Shown here: in pieces, positions 33,035 through 44,248 of the stretch
Layout: each line of letters opens with the position of its first letter
Numbering within the stretch: the stretch's first letter is position 1
Source: Taxillus chinensis
Taxonomy: Eukaryota; Streptophyta; Magnoliopsida; Santalales; Loranthaceae
Assembly: GCA_023512835.1 (NCBI GenBank)
Contig: CM042090.1
Coordinates: 52,253,365 to 52,317,364 of the forward strand
DNA: 64,000 nt
Direction of reading: 5' to 3'
Position numbers and translations under genes: made by a program
Notes under the pieces: model-generated
What the model was told of the DNA's origin: nothing
Seen by the model: the letters and a program-made list of their open reading frames with translations, nothing else
Database searches by the model: none

Positions 33035-33496
33035 CTGGCCATTTGGAAGCTAGAGGGGAGTGCTCTGGAGTGGTGGTTGAGTGTCGCGAGGAGCTGTGCG
33101 GTGCAGTTCATGCTATGGGAGGAGTTCTTGCAGCTCTTCCATGATGAGTTCTTCCCGGAGTCCTTGAGGTGCCAGAAGAGGGAGGAGTTTGGCAGCTTGA
33201 GGCAAGGATCAAGGACGGTACCTGAGTATGAGCGAGAGTTCCGGAGCTTGAGTAGGTTTGCCCTCGAGACTGTGGCAAAGGAGGACCTGAAGGCCCACAA
33301 GTTCACTTTGGGCCTTAGGCCAACCCTTAGGTAGGGGGTGGCGATCTTGCGCTTGAGGACTTATGCTGAGGTTGTGGAGACGGCTCGTATCGCTGAGAGA
33401 GAGCTGGATGATGGGAAGCAGGCCCATCAGGGTCGCCAGTTGTAGGGCGGATCTGAACGTGATTCAGGATCCAAGAGGCCCAAGACTGAAGAGAGG
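33035..33496 (+). pseudogene. G2 gag, central fragment
   Basis: SALEWWLSVARSCAVQFMLW, EFLQLFHDEFFPESL and EYEREFRSLSRFALE from the Ty3 capsid domain, then EDLKAHKFTLGLRPTLR and a TAG at 33332-33334. The text continues past it as VAILRLRTYAEVVETARIA, up to the insertion point after AGAGG. Confidence 0.85.
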
Positions 33497-36400
33497 TGTC
33501 ATCACCGGTTTTCGTCTGGGCCCTTTTGGGGTGAGCTCAAACTAAACCAATGGTGAGAAAATTTAGAGTCGCCACCAACTGTTTTTGGGGTACAGTTGGA
33601 TACCCTCTACTTTGAGTAGTCTTAAGTGTGTGGTCGCGTTATCCAGAGATGGGTTCAGGAGTTGGTTACGTGTAGGGAAGGATTAACACCCCTACAGCGC
33701 CCTTTCGGTATCTAATTTAGGAGGAGGAGGTTTTTCTTTTATTTGTACTGTCATAACTGGGTTAAGTTTCCTAAAAAGTCTATGATTTTTATTTAGCTAA
33801 GTTATTTATTAAAGTTATGGTTAAAATGGGTTTATCCTAAATTTCTAAAAAAAGGGAATCCTAAAAATTTTGGTTTTTTGTTTTGAAGTGGAGAATGAGA
33901 TCCTATGGGTTGGTTTTGGGTTTTTGGTTTTGTTTTGGAGTCCTAGAAAATGATTTTTATTATTTTCCCCCTTTTTTTGTTTTTTTTGTTTTGCTTTGTT
34001 TTTTTTGTTTTTGAAAGACACTTGGAATACATTTTATGAAAACATTTTCAAAACATGTTATTGAAGAGATTTTTAAAAAATATTTTATTGAAAAAACGTT
34101 TTGTTTTGTTTTTTTTTGTTTTTTGTTTGTTTGTTTGTTTGTTTGTTTGTTTTTTTGTTTTTTTTTTTGAAAACATTTTGAAAATTATATATTGAAAACA
34201 TTTTTTTAAAAAACATGTTGTTTTTTTTTGTGTTTTTTTTTTTGAGATTGAAAATGCATATATCAAAATAGATGTGGAGTGTGTGAGTGTGACATCCACA
34301 AAAATAAAATCACTCTTTTTTTCTTTTCTTTTTTTTTTTCTTTTTCTTCATCCTTTCCCTTTGCTCTCTCTCTTTTTTCTTTTGTTGTTTTTTTTGCTAC
34401 ACTTTACATATTACACATACACATAAGAAGAAATACAAGGAAAATGCAATGGAAAAAGGTTGAAAAGCAATTAAATCAAATATAGATAAACTAAAAAAAA
34501 ATGAAAATTAGAAATAAATGCTAAAACAAATACACCAAATATAGATACAAATCAGCTGAAAAAAAAGGAGTGAAAAGATAAGGGTTGAACCGACTTTGAA
34601 TCTCCTGCTTGAGCTCCCACTGATGCTGATGGTCACCACCTGCTTGGATCCAGCAAGATTTGACAACGAGGTTTGTGAGGGGGGGTTTCTTGGTATTTGG
34701 AGATAGGAGGGCTGAAGTGGGCATGAGAGAAAGGGGACTGGAAAAGGATTGGTGCCTGTTGTATTTTTTGCTTGCTGAACACGCAGAAAAAGGGGCTGAA
34801 ATTGGGATTGTTTTTGTGTTTTTTTTTGTTTGCTGAAAAAAGAAGAAAAAGCTGGCGTGAGAGGAGGGAAAGAGGATGCAGGGGCGATGCTGATTGCAGA
34901 AAAACTGGGCGTTCAATCTGAGAAGATGAGGCTGGGGCGTTTCTCTCCTTTCTTTCTTCTTCAATGATCTCTCTCTTCTTTTTTTTCAATGATCTCTCCA
35001 CTCTGTGTTTTTTTTGCTCTGTCTGCACTAGGATGAGGGAGGGATGAAAGGGTACAGGTTTTTTCCCTTTTTTTTCAACGATTTTGCTCTGTCTGTGTTT
35101 TTCTCTTTTTTTTTTGCAGGGATGAAGCTGGGGTAGAAGAATTTTTCTTGTGCGTGGGAGTCTCAGGCGTAATCTCCTCTCTTCTTTTTTTTTCTTTCTC
35201 TCTCTCTTTCCTTAACGAATTTTTTCCTCAAAAAAGGAATCCCCCCTTGCACAGGGACTGTCGAATACCTCTTAAAGTGCTGCAGAAAAGTTTTTGGCTC
35301 CACTGTCATTAATTGCTGTATTATTTGATGCAGTATTTTTAATTTGCAGGTTTGATGCCTTGTCGGGAGGACAGTGCGTGCGGGAAACAGGGCAACTCGT
35401 GATTGCCTTTTTTCAAGTTTGTATTTTAGCAGCACATGTGACCGACAGGTATTAAAAATGATGTTTTGTCAGATGGCCAGCACATAAGACAAGTCCCGTG
35501 AACGACCAGTGAGAGGAAAAAAGGAAACCCGTGAGAAAAAGTCGACGCGAGAAGCCAGCGAAAAAAAAGAATCAGCGAAGGCAGAAAGGGTCGGAGGTTC
35601 GAAGTGTCGGCAGGTCGGAGCGTCGGCAGGTCGAAGTGTCAGCAGCGAGGCTTCGAAGGTCGAAGGGTCGGAGGTGGAAGGCGTACGGGTTCCGCGGGTC
35701 GAAGGCGCCGCAAGTCGGTGTCGCAGTTCGAAGTGTCGGCTGCGAGGCTTCGAGGGTCGAAGGCGGAAGGCGTACGGGTTCCGCGGGTCGAAGGTCGGAG
35801 TGTCGGCAGGGTCGGAGGCTTCGAGGCTTCGAGGCCGGGGCTTCGAGCTTCGGGACTTCGGGGCTTCGAGCTTCGGGGCTGCGAGGCTTCGGGGCTTCGA
35901 GGCTTCGAGCTTCGGGGCTGCGAGGCTTCGGGGCTTCGAGGCTTCGAGCTTCGGCGTCAACGGGTCGAAGTGTCGGCAGGTCAACGGTCAACGGTCAACC
36001 CCGTTTTTTTTTTTTTAAAACTTTTAATTACCTTTTTATCCCCACCAAAAATGCAAAAATGGATGACCTTCCAGGGATTGTTCGAGGAGATCCGTATTCG
36101 CCTACATAGGCATTTTGAAGAGTTTCGCCTGATCACTTTTGCGGGCAGGTTGACCAGGGGCATTGACCGTCTTTTGGCGAGTTTGGCTTTTTCCAACGAA
36201 AGTTGTTTTGGCCATAACTTCTTCATTTTAAGTCCGATTTGAGCTTGGTCGAGTGCGTTGGTCTCCAATTTTCATCCTCCATCACCTGGTGTTGGTCTTG
36301 AGGTGCTTCCAGGACTTATAGCAGAAGTCATTAATTTTGAACTCCCCCATCCGTGTCAATTGTATTCATCTCGTGTATATTGGGGTAGACCATTCCTTGG

Positions 36401-36505
36401 AAGTATGGGATCATTGTGGACCTGTTCAACAAGGTATATGGCATGGGCAGAAAGGTATATCAAATGGGGTTAGTATGTCCAACCTGGACAAAATAGGGTC
36501 CTACA
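33497..36505 (+). repeat. Ogre/Tat-like solo LTR Y1 (3009 bp) inserted in G2 gag
   Basis: Begins TGTCATCACCGG, ends AGGGTCCTACA and is flanked by AGAGG at 33492-33496 and 36506-36510, so it is a clean insertion. The start region carries AGAGTCGCCACCAAC and GGAAGGATTAACACCCCTAC, typical of Ogre/Tat LTRs and leaders in my recollection. The inside holds T-rich low complexity (33950-34400), pyrimidine tracts, a GC-rich minisatellite (35590-35995) and no protein-coding gene. A truncated relative lies at 40694-42225. Confidence 0.8.
35590..35995 (+). repeat. GC-rich TCGAAG/CTTCGAGG minisatellite in Y1
   Basis: Repeats of GGTCGGAGTGTCGGCAGG and GGGGCTTCGAGGCTTCGAG types. Around 35840-35955 a ~39-bp unit is repeated about three times. 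Long Arg- and Ser-rich open frames here on both strands are by-products of the repeat. The related LTR at 40694-42225 lacks it. Confidence 0.8.
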
Positions 36506-36510
36506 AGAGG

Positions 36511-37021
36511 GACAACAGTTCCTTCCGCAGTAGGGGACAGACATCAGTGCACCCAGGGAGGTCTACCTTTGGCGGTAACAGACAGGGAGGTCCATGAGGA
36601 GGTCTCCCCAGCAGTTGTCATTGTTGTGGGGAGTAGGGCCACTTCAGGAGGGAGTGTCCAAAGAAAGACTGGAAATGCTATAGTTCTAGACGGGAGGGCC
36701 ACCTGAGCCGGGTTTTCCGGAGTGGCAACAGGGGAGTTGGAGGCATGGCATCCAGCACGAGGAGTGATGCCAATTTTCGTGCACCTGCAGAGAGACCAGC
36801 TCGTCAGTGGCAGGCTAGTCAGGCCGGATTGAACCAAACCCGACCCCAGGGAAGGCTGGAGCGAAAGCAGACTGAAGCTGGAGGCAGCCATGGCGGGAAG
36901 CGCCCAGTGAGTGAGCCGACCAGTGGCACAGGCCAAGGGAGGGTGTTTGCGCTGGAGACGACATACTAGGAGGAGGCTGAGCTACCACCCCCACCGGTTG
37001 AGGGTGGAGCAGGACCATCGG
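36511..37021 (+). pseudogene. G2 gag, nucleocapsid end
   Basis: Resumes as DNSSFRSRGQTSVHPGRS, then two degenerate CCHC knuckles (near 36620-36715; one codon after the second Gly is TAG and a Cys has been lost), an Arg/Gln-rich tail and a TAG at 36967-36969 where G4 has CAG. Confidence 0.75.
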
Positions 37022-38396
37022 TGGTTAGAGGTACCCTTTTAATCTCCGTACATTAGCTTCTGTTCTTTTCGATACGGGTGCATCGTGTTCTTTTGTTGCT
37101 GAGCTTGTAATAGATAGCTTGGGGTTAGCTTGTGTGGAGGCAGTGAAGCCCTTAGTTGTTGAGTCTCCAGTGGGGGGTATGATTGAGGTGTGGCGTGTTT
37201 GCCGTGACTGTGTGTTAACCATAGGAAGTGTGGAGCTGAGCTTCGACTTGCATGTAATGCCCTTGCGTACTTTTGACCAGATCTTGGGTATGGATTGGCT
37301 TATGGCTTTCCAGGCCAAGATAGATTGTTATCGGCGGCGTGTATCCTTCGTGACACCTGCAGGGACCTCTTGCACCCTGCAGGGGGAGTGGGACTATGAG
37401 GCGAGTCGAGCTGGGCCAGTGTTGGACCAGTGGGGTGCCATTACCCACAGGTTGGCAGCCCTGACCTTTGCTAAGAAAGGGAAAGTGGAAAAGAGAGTGT
37501 GGTCAGCTGTTGTTGACCAATTTCAGGATGTCTTCCTTGACCAATTAAGGAGTCTACCTCCTAAGAGAAGTGTGGAGTTCACCATTGAGTTGGTACCGGG
37601 GACAGGACCGATATCCCAAGTGGCTTATCGGATGGGACCAGCTGAGTTGAGGGAGCTCTAGAGGCAGATAGAGGAGTTGGTGGACCAGGGGTATATCAGA
37701 TCGAGTACCTCGCCTTGGGGTGCTCCGGTGCTCTTTGCCAAGAAGGTAGATAGCACGCTACGCCTTTGCATTGACTATAGGAAGCTGAACTCGGTGACTG
37801 TGAAGAACAAGTATCCTTTGCCTCGGATTGATGACCTGTTTGACCAATTGAGTGGAGCCCTGTGGTTTTCCAAAATAGATCTGCGGTCGGGGTATCACTA
37901 GTTAAGGGTTAGAGAGGAGGACATCCCTAAGACTGCTTTTCGGTGCAGGTATGGGCACTATGAGTGGGTAGTGATGCCTTTCGGGCTCACTAATGCGCCA
38001 GCCGTGTTTATGCATTTGATGAACCAGGTCTTTGCTCCATACTTGGATTCGTTCGTAGTGGTGTTTATTGATGATATCTTGGTATATTCCAAGACCGAAA
38101 GGGAACATGTGGAACACCTGGGCATAGTGTTGCAAACCTTGAGGGATCAGCGGTTGTTCGCTAAGTTTAGCAAATGTGAGTTTTGGATGCAGGAGGTCCA
38201 TTTTCTTGGCCATGTGGTGTCCATTGAGGGAGTTAGGGTGGACCCAGCCAAGATTGAGACTGTGGCATCGTGGGAAAGGCCAACCAATGTTTTCGAGATT
38301 CGTAGTTTTCTTGGCTTGGTAGGCTATTACCGTCATTTTGTAGAGGGATTCTCCCGTTTGGCAGCTCCTATGACGGCGTTGCTCGAAAGGGAGTGA
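37022..38396 (+). pseudogene. G2 protease and reverse transcriptase
   Basis: The catalytic DTG (37071-37079) and FDQILGMDWLMAFQAKIDC belong to the protease. The RT follows with [43 protein letters not shown] and the catalytic FIDD at 38064-38075. From 37119 to 38396 it is a single frame except for TAG at 37659-37661 and 37899-37901, both CAG in G4. A shift near 38390 leads into RNase H. Confidence 0.9.
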
Positions 38397-40399
38397 AGTT
38401 TGAGTGGACTGACAAGTGTCAGCAGGCGTTTGAGGCTCTCAAAACCCGTTTGACCACTGCACCGGTGTTGAGGTTACCTTGGGAGGATATCCCATATGAG
38501 GTATATTGTGATGCGTCCAGGGTTGGTTTGGGGTGTGTGCTTATGCAGGAGCACAGTGTGGTAGCTTATGGGTCGAGGTAGTTGAAGCCTCATGAGCAGA
38601 ATTATCCTACTCATGATCTTGAGTTGGCGGCTGTCATCTTTGCCTTGAAGAGTTGGCAACATTACCTTTTGGGGGAGAAGTTTGTGGTGTACTCAGATCA
38701 CAAGAGCCTTCAGTACATCTTTACTCAGAAGGACTTGAATTTGAGGCAGAGGAGATGGGTGGAATATTTGCAGACCTTTGACTTTACTCTTGCCTATACC
38801 CGAGGCAAGGGTAATGTTGTGGCTGACGCGTTGAGCAGAAAAGGGAAGGCTAAGGTGGCCATGAGAGAGTGGAAGCTGATGGAGCAGTTGGCGATGTTGC
38901 AGCTGTAGCCTGTTGTTCGTGGTGGTGGGACAGTCCTGAGTCCTTTGGTGGTTGTGCCTGAGTTGTACCAGTGCGTCCGGGAGGGACAGTTGGGTGACAT
39001 TGAGTGTGAGGTTCTCTGTGCCCGTATTGAGGCTGGTGAGCTATCTGAGGACTGGACAGAGGGTCCTGGGCATGAGTTGTCTTTTCAGGGGCGGCTAGTA
39101 GTGGCTCCTTCTTTCTGAGATGAGGTCATGAGGGAGTTTTATCAGTCTAGGCTTGCTGTGCATCCAGGGGGTACGAAGATGTATCATGCGCTTCGGGGAC
39201 ACTTTTGGTGGCCTGGGATGAAACGTGATGTAGTTGCTTTTGTTTCGAGGTGCCTCACTTGTCAACAAGTGAAGGCTGAGCACCAGAGGCCGGCGGGCAT
39301 GTTACAGCCGTTACCAGTAGCCGAGTGGAAATGGGACCACATAGCGATGGACTTTGTAACTGGACTTCCACCCACCGCTGGGCGGAAGGACATGATATGG
39401 ATGATTGTGGACCGGCTGACTAAGTCGGCCCATTTTCTTGCTGTCCGCGAGCGGGATTCCATTGGGGCCTTAAGTCAGCTGTATGTGAACAAGGTGGTGC
39501 GACTGCATGGGGTGCCATCATCAATTGTCTCCGACAGGGATTCACGGTTTACTTCTCGTTTTTGGGCAGGCTTGCAGGAGGCTATGGGGACAAAGCTTAA
39601 CTTGAGTACAGCCTTTGACCCTGAGACTGACGGTCAGACTGAGAGGACGAATCAGACTTTGGAGAACATGTTATGGGCCTGTGTGTTAGATTTTGGGGGT
39701 TCGTGGGCAACTCACCTTCCTTTGGTGGAGTTTGCCTACAACAGCAGTTATCAGGCATCCATTGGGATGACTCCTTTTGAGGCATTGTATGGGCGGCCGT
39801 GTCGATCACCTTTGTGTTGGATTGAGGTGGGGGAGACAGCTCTCTTGGGACCACAGTTGGTTCAAGAGGCTACCGAGAAGGTTAAGTTGATTCATCAGCG
39901 GTTGTTATCAGCTCAGAGTCGGCAAAAATCCTATGCGGATCAGCGGCGGCGACCTTTGGAGTTTTCTGTGGGCGATCATGTATTTCTCCGTGTCTCTCCA
40001 CGACGTGGACGTCGGCGCTTTGGGAGAGGTTCCAAACTCTCTCCCCGGTTTATTGGTCCTTTTGAGATTCTGGATCGTGTGGGGCCTGTGGCCTACCGGT
40101 TAGCGTTACCACCGCGGCTGAGTCGAGTCCACACTGTATTCCATGTGTCCCAGTTGCGGAAGTATCACCCTGACCCCACTCATGTGATCGATTGGGGGAC
40201 CTTAGACATTGAGGATGACATGTCCGTTGTTGAGGCCCCTATCTGTATCCTAGATCGGCGGGAGAAGCTTTTGCGTGGTCGTGCTATCCCTTTGGTTCGC
40301 GTACTGTGGCAGCACCGTGGCATTGAGGAAGAGACTTGGGAACGGGAATCTTTGATGCGTGAGCAGCACCCAGAGTTGTTCGAGGACGAACACTCTTAA
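38393..40399 (+). pseudogene. G2 RNase H, integrase and chromodomain
   Basis: One frame from 38393 to 40399 with stops only at 38579 (TAG for CAG), 38906 (TAG for CAG) and 39116 (TGA). RNase [21 protein letters not shown] and [20 protein letters not shown]. Integrase: HPGGTKMYH and CLTC zinc residues, MDFVTGLPP, SSIVSDRDSRF and TDGQTERTNQTLE (D-35-E spacing as in Ty3 elements). Chromodomain: [20 protein letters not shown] then [14 protein letters not shown], ending ELFEDEHS. The C-terminus is complete. Confidence 0.92.
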
Positions 40400-40674
40400 G
40401 GGTGGAGGGGTAGCTGTTGGTTGGTGTATTTGTATTTCCTTTCGACTTTTGACTTTTATTTGTATTGAATGTGTTAATGAAATGTGCTTGTGATGGGTAC
40501 TTGTGACATGTGGATGTGTTTCCATGTGATTGTGATGCATGTGGTTGTGGACTGTGGTGGCACTCTGTGTTATGTGCTATTGTGTACAATGTGCGGTATA
40601 TGACCCATTTGGGTGTTGTGGTTTCCTGTGTAGTTTTCCTTGCATGTTGTTTCTTTTCAAGGACGAAAAGTCTT
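40400..40674 (+). other. G2 3' untranslated region
   Basis: Non-coding, homologous to the same interval in G1, ending in CAAGGACGAAAAGTCTT. Confidence 0.65.
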
Positions 40675-40693
40675 AAGGGGGAGAGGATGTAAG
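40675..40693 (+). other. G2 polypurine tract and six-base LTR stub
   Basis: AAGGGGGAGAGGA followed by TGTAAG, the start of a Tekay LTR. The sequence then switches to Ogre-like LTR sequence. Confidence 0.85.
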
Positions 40694-42225
40694 TGGAAAA
40701 TGAAATCCTAATTTTTATTTTTTGTTTTTTTGTTTTTTTTGGTTTGTTTTTTGTTTTTTTTGTTTCGTTGTTTTTTTGGGAAAATGTGTTGTTTTTTGTT
40801 TTGCTTTGTTTTGTTTTTGTTTTGTGTGTTTTTTTTGTTAAAAAAAATGCTTTGTGTTTTTTTTGTTCTTTGTTTTTAACTTTTGAAAGGTTTTTTTTTA
40901 TTTTGAAAACCCAAAGTCATAAATGCGTATCAAAGTAATGAACACATACATTAACATAAACAAATGTGGAGTGTGTGATTATGACATCCACAAATAAATA
41001 AACATAAAAGCACTCTTTTTCTTTTTCTTTTTTTTTCCATCTTCTATTTTTTATGCCTCTCCTTGCGCTCTCTGTTCTTTTTTTGTTTCCACTATATTTT
41101 ATATATTACAACGTACAACATACAAAGAAGGAAAATACAAGGAAAATACAAAGGCAAATACTAAAAATTAAATCAAATATAGAGAAGCTAAAAAATGAAA
41201 ACTAGGAAAATACTAAAATTACATTAAATATAAATACAAATAAGCTGAAAAAATATAGCAGCAAATGTAAATTACACTGACTTTGGCTTGAATGGGGCTT
41301 TAGCACGGGACGTCCGTCTAAAATATTTTGTTTGTACCGAAAGACGCTTGCTCACCCAAATCACCAATCAGCTAGGACGTACTGTGGAGACTGCCAAGGT
41401 ACGCTGGGATTTTTTTTGTTTTTGTGACAGAAATGTAAGAAAGAAAGAAAAAAAGTGCAGACTGGAGTTGTTTTTTGTGTCTTTCTTCTGCTGGGAAAAA
41501 GAGAGCTAGAACAAAATAATAGGGAAAGAGAAGTTGGGAAGGATGGGCGATTTGGTTTTTCAGAATGGCAGAAAGCTATCCGGGTGTTTTGTTTTGTTTT
41601 GTTTTTTTTTTTTTGGATTAGGGAGTTGGGTGTGAAGACGGCAGAAGAGCTTTTCTTCTTTTGATTTTCGGAAAAAGGTTTTGGTGAAGATCTGGGCAGG
41701 CGTTAAAGGCTCTGAGCATTTTTTTAGGATGAATCTGAGAGAAAATGGCAGCAATTTTTCAGTTAGAGAGGGGTTTTTTTTTTCGGGCGTAATATTTGTT
41801 TTTGTTTTTTTGCAAAAAATGGATGACTTTTCGAGGATTGTTTAGGAAGACCCATATTTTCTTAAATAGATGTTTTGAAGAATTTCGCATAGTCACTTTT
41901 CCGGGCAATTTGACCAGGGGCATTGACCGTCTTTTGGCAGGTTTGACTTTTTCCAACGAAAGTTGTTTTGGCCATAACTTCTTCGTTTTTCATCGGAATT
42001 GAGCTCAGTCAAGTGCGTTATTCTCCAAATTTCCTCCTCTACCCCCTGATATTGGTCTTGGGGTACTTTAAGGACTTGTAGCAATGGTTATCCATTTTGG
42101 GCTTTCCCGTTCGTGCAAGTGTATCCATTTATGGACATGTTTAACAAGGTATATGGCATGGGCAGAATGGTATATAGAAAAACATGGGGTTAGTATGTCC
42201 AACTCAGACAAAATGGGGTCCAACA
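40694..42225 (+). repeat. Ogre/Tat-like LTR Y2, 5'-truncated
   Basis: Starts at a point equivalent to about 33887 of Y1 (GTGGAGAATGAGATCC against GTGGAAAATGAAATCC) and runs in parallel to the end ATGGGGTCCAACA at 42225. It shares the GTGGAGTGTGTGA-TGACATCCACA and TTGACCAGGGGCATTGACCG blocks but lacks the GC-rich minisatellite. No gene inside. It abuts G3 gag on the right. Confidence 0.75.
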
Positions 42226-42486
42226 ACGCTCACGAGGTAACTCCCCCACTGGCGGTGGCGGTGGTGGTGGCACCACCTGCTCTGCTGCCATCTCACGACG
42301 CACTTCCTCCCGCACCTCTTGCCGGATTCCCTCCCTCAGCTCTTGGACTTCCTGTCGGATGCCCTCTCGCAGCTGCGCTAGTAACAGCTCATTTCCTCTA
42401 GCGGGCTGTCCCGCACCTGGACCCTCTTGGGCAGATGACTCATCAGCCACTACCTCAGACACACGTGTCGCTCTCCTTGGTGGCAT
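42226..42486 (-). pseudogene. G3 gag N-terminus
   Basis: ATG 42484-42486 opens MPPRRATRVSEVVADESSAQ, then a Glu/Arg-rich helix (QLREGIRQEVQELREGIRQE) and a run of seven prolines before Y2 begins. It matches the gag starts of G1 and G4. Confidence 0.85.
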
Positions 42487-42900
42487 TCTTACTACACGAA
42501 GTAAGAAAGACAATTGTCAAAACGCATCCGAAATCTATCGCGTGTCACTACCTCTACCCCATTTATCAATTCAATTTTCACATGGTATTACAAACTATTT
42601 CAGTTCACATTAAATCACATTACATAAACAACAATTTCACAAGTACCCAGCTCAAGTTATCATCAAAATGGAGTTGCACAGATTAAATCGCATTCTTTAT
42701 TTTCTATACAATCACACATAGACAAAAATGCAACTAGTGCCCTAGTGCCAATGCATGCAAATCCTACCACAAGAGTTGACTACCCCAAGTACACCTTAGA
42801 GGCTCAAAGAGGACCATGTTGATCAGGCACATCCCTCCAGACTCCTGCAAAGGACTCAAGATAATCAAATCCGCCCACTACCCTAGGCCAACTAGACCAT
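42487..42900 (-). other. G3 untranslated leader
   Basis: Homologous to the G1 and G4 leaders (minus strand CCTCTAAGGTGTACTTGGGG). No coding frame supported. Confidence 0.65.
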
Positions 42901-42912
42901 GCTCTGATACCA
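42901..42912 (-). other. G3 primer-binding site (initiator tRNA-Met)
   Basis: Minus strand TGGTATCAGAGC, three bases from the LTR end. Confidence 0.95.
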
Positions 42913-43439
42913 TATTATCACGCCCCGGATTTCCGACCCGAGGAAACCGGTTCGTGACTCCCCTTTACCCACCCGGTGGGCAAGGGGTTGGGATTAATTC
43001 CACACAGGACATTACGCACATCCACAATAAATATCCACAAAAACAAAATCATTTTATTAATAATTTCAAACCACAATTAAATGTTTACAAACAAAACATG
43101 CCTATATTACAGTCAAAATCCTTTTACAATTTCCCTACTGGAGTTACATCATTTTCCCACTGGGCTTACAAAGGTTCTACAAAACAACATGGCAGAACTG
43201 TCATCCACTTTGGTATTCCAACCTAACGCATATAGGTGGTCCCGAAAAAGAAAGGAAACACAGTAGGAGGGGTGAGCAACCACAGCTCAGTAGGGATCAT
43301 GTCTCCCCAACCCATCCCATGCTCCTAGCACCTACATGTCAACGTGTACTAGTGCAGTGTTGTGATACAAGTATGTACAGGTTTTATTCAACTTTAATAA
43401 ATACAACAGCATACAAACCACAAATGCAAACATAACTAT

Positions 43440-43745
43440 TTCCACAACCATACAGGCTCCACGGCCACACTGGCCCACGTCCACATCCACACAGGCTCAC
43501 AATCAAAGCCACACGGGCTCCATGGCCACACAGGCCCATAATCAGCCACACAGGCTCACAATCAGCCACACATGCTCCACAATCAGCCACATAGGCTCAT
43601 AACTAGCCACACAGGCTCCACAATCAGCCACACAGGCTCATAACCAGCCACACAAGCATACGATCAAACACATAACATGTATTTCAACCATACAGGCATA
43701 AAATCAAACACAGCATACATCTCAGCCACACAGGCATAAAATCAA
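43440..43745 (-). repeat. GTGTGGCTGATTGTGAGCCT-type minisatellite in G3 LTR
   Basis: Roughly ten degenerate units of about 20-25 bp (plus strand AGCCACACAGGCTCACAATC). It occupies the same place in the LTR as the 37-bp repeat of G1 but with a different unit. Confidence 0.8.
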
Positions 43746-43904
43746 ATATATTCCCCCTGGAAACCTCAAGATTTCCCCGCGTGAACCTACGACAGAACGA
43801 AGCCTAACGAATAACACAGACATTTCCAATGGCCTCTAAGACTCACTGCCACGCAATGAACCCTAAGAGTTCACGCCAAGCAAAATATGCCATTGAAGGC
43901 CAAC

Positions 43905-43934
43905 ATCTATATAGGAGATCACACCTATATAGAT
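43905..43934 (-). other. Conserved hairpin (G3 LTR), two compensatory changes
   Basis: Transcript-sense arms ATCTATATAGG and CCTATATAGAT, loop TGTGATCT. Two base pairs differ from G1 on both arms and pairing is preserved. Confidence 0.8.
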
Positions 43935-44107
43935 TTACATATATATAATATAACAATGACAATACTCTACAAAATCATTCACCACAGGGCCTAATCCCGG
44001 AATGGGTACTAGAAGAGACAAAACCCTTACCTCAAAAGGTTCCTCCTTGCTCTTGCTCCCACGCTAGACGCCGTCCACCCACGCGAGTCACCCCAGCAGC
44101 AGCACTC

Positions 44108-44111
<4 letters not shown>

Positions 44112-44170
<59 letters not shown>
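44112..44170. repeat. (CT)n microsatellite, about 30 units
   Basis: Uninterrupted CT run in the leader exon of the G3 LTR, where G1 has a shorter interrupted GA tract. Confidence 0.95.
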
Positions 44171-44174
<4 letters not shown>

Positions 44175-44248
44175 GACGGCTGCAGCGGATGACAACAAAA
44201 ACCCTAAACCTAAAACAAAGAGAGCTCCTCCTTATATAGACCTCACTT

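Larger units (their letters stand above)
33035..40693 (+). mobile_element. Tekay-type chromovirus G2 (5' truncated, gag split by a solo LTR)
   Basis: Gag resumes mid-domain at 33035, is interrupted at 33497-36505, and continues through protease, RT, RNase H, integrase and chromodomain to the polypurine tract 40675-40687 and only six bases of 3' LTR (TGTAAG). The 5' LTR, primer site and N-terminal gag are missing. Pol is longer-framed than G1, with mainly stop mutations rather than indels. Confidence 0.9.

Noticed and set aside
34048..34299. Lys/Asn/Thr-rich ORF and neighbouring Phe-rich frames
   Set aside because: Low-complexity T-rich LTR sequence; no domain.
35469..36242. Several long Arg/Ser/Glu-rich ORFs on both strands
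   Set aside because: By-products of the GC-rich TCGAAG minisatellite in an LTR; no start context, domain or homologue in the sister LTR.
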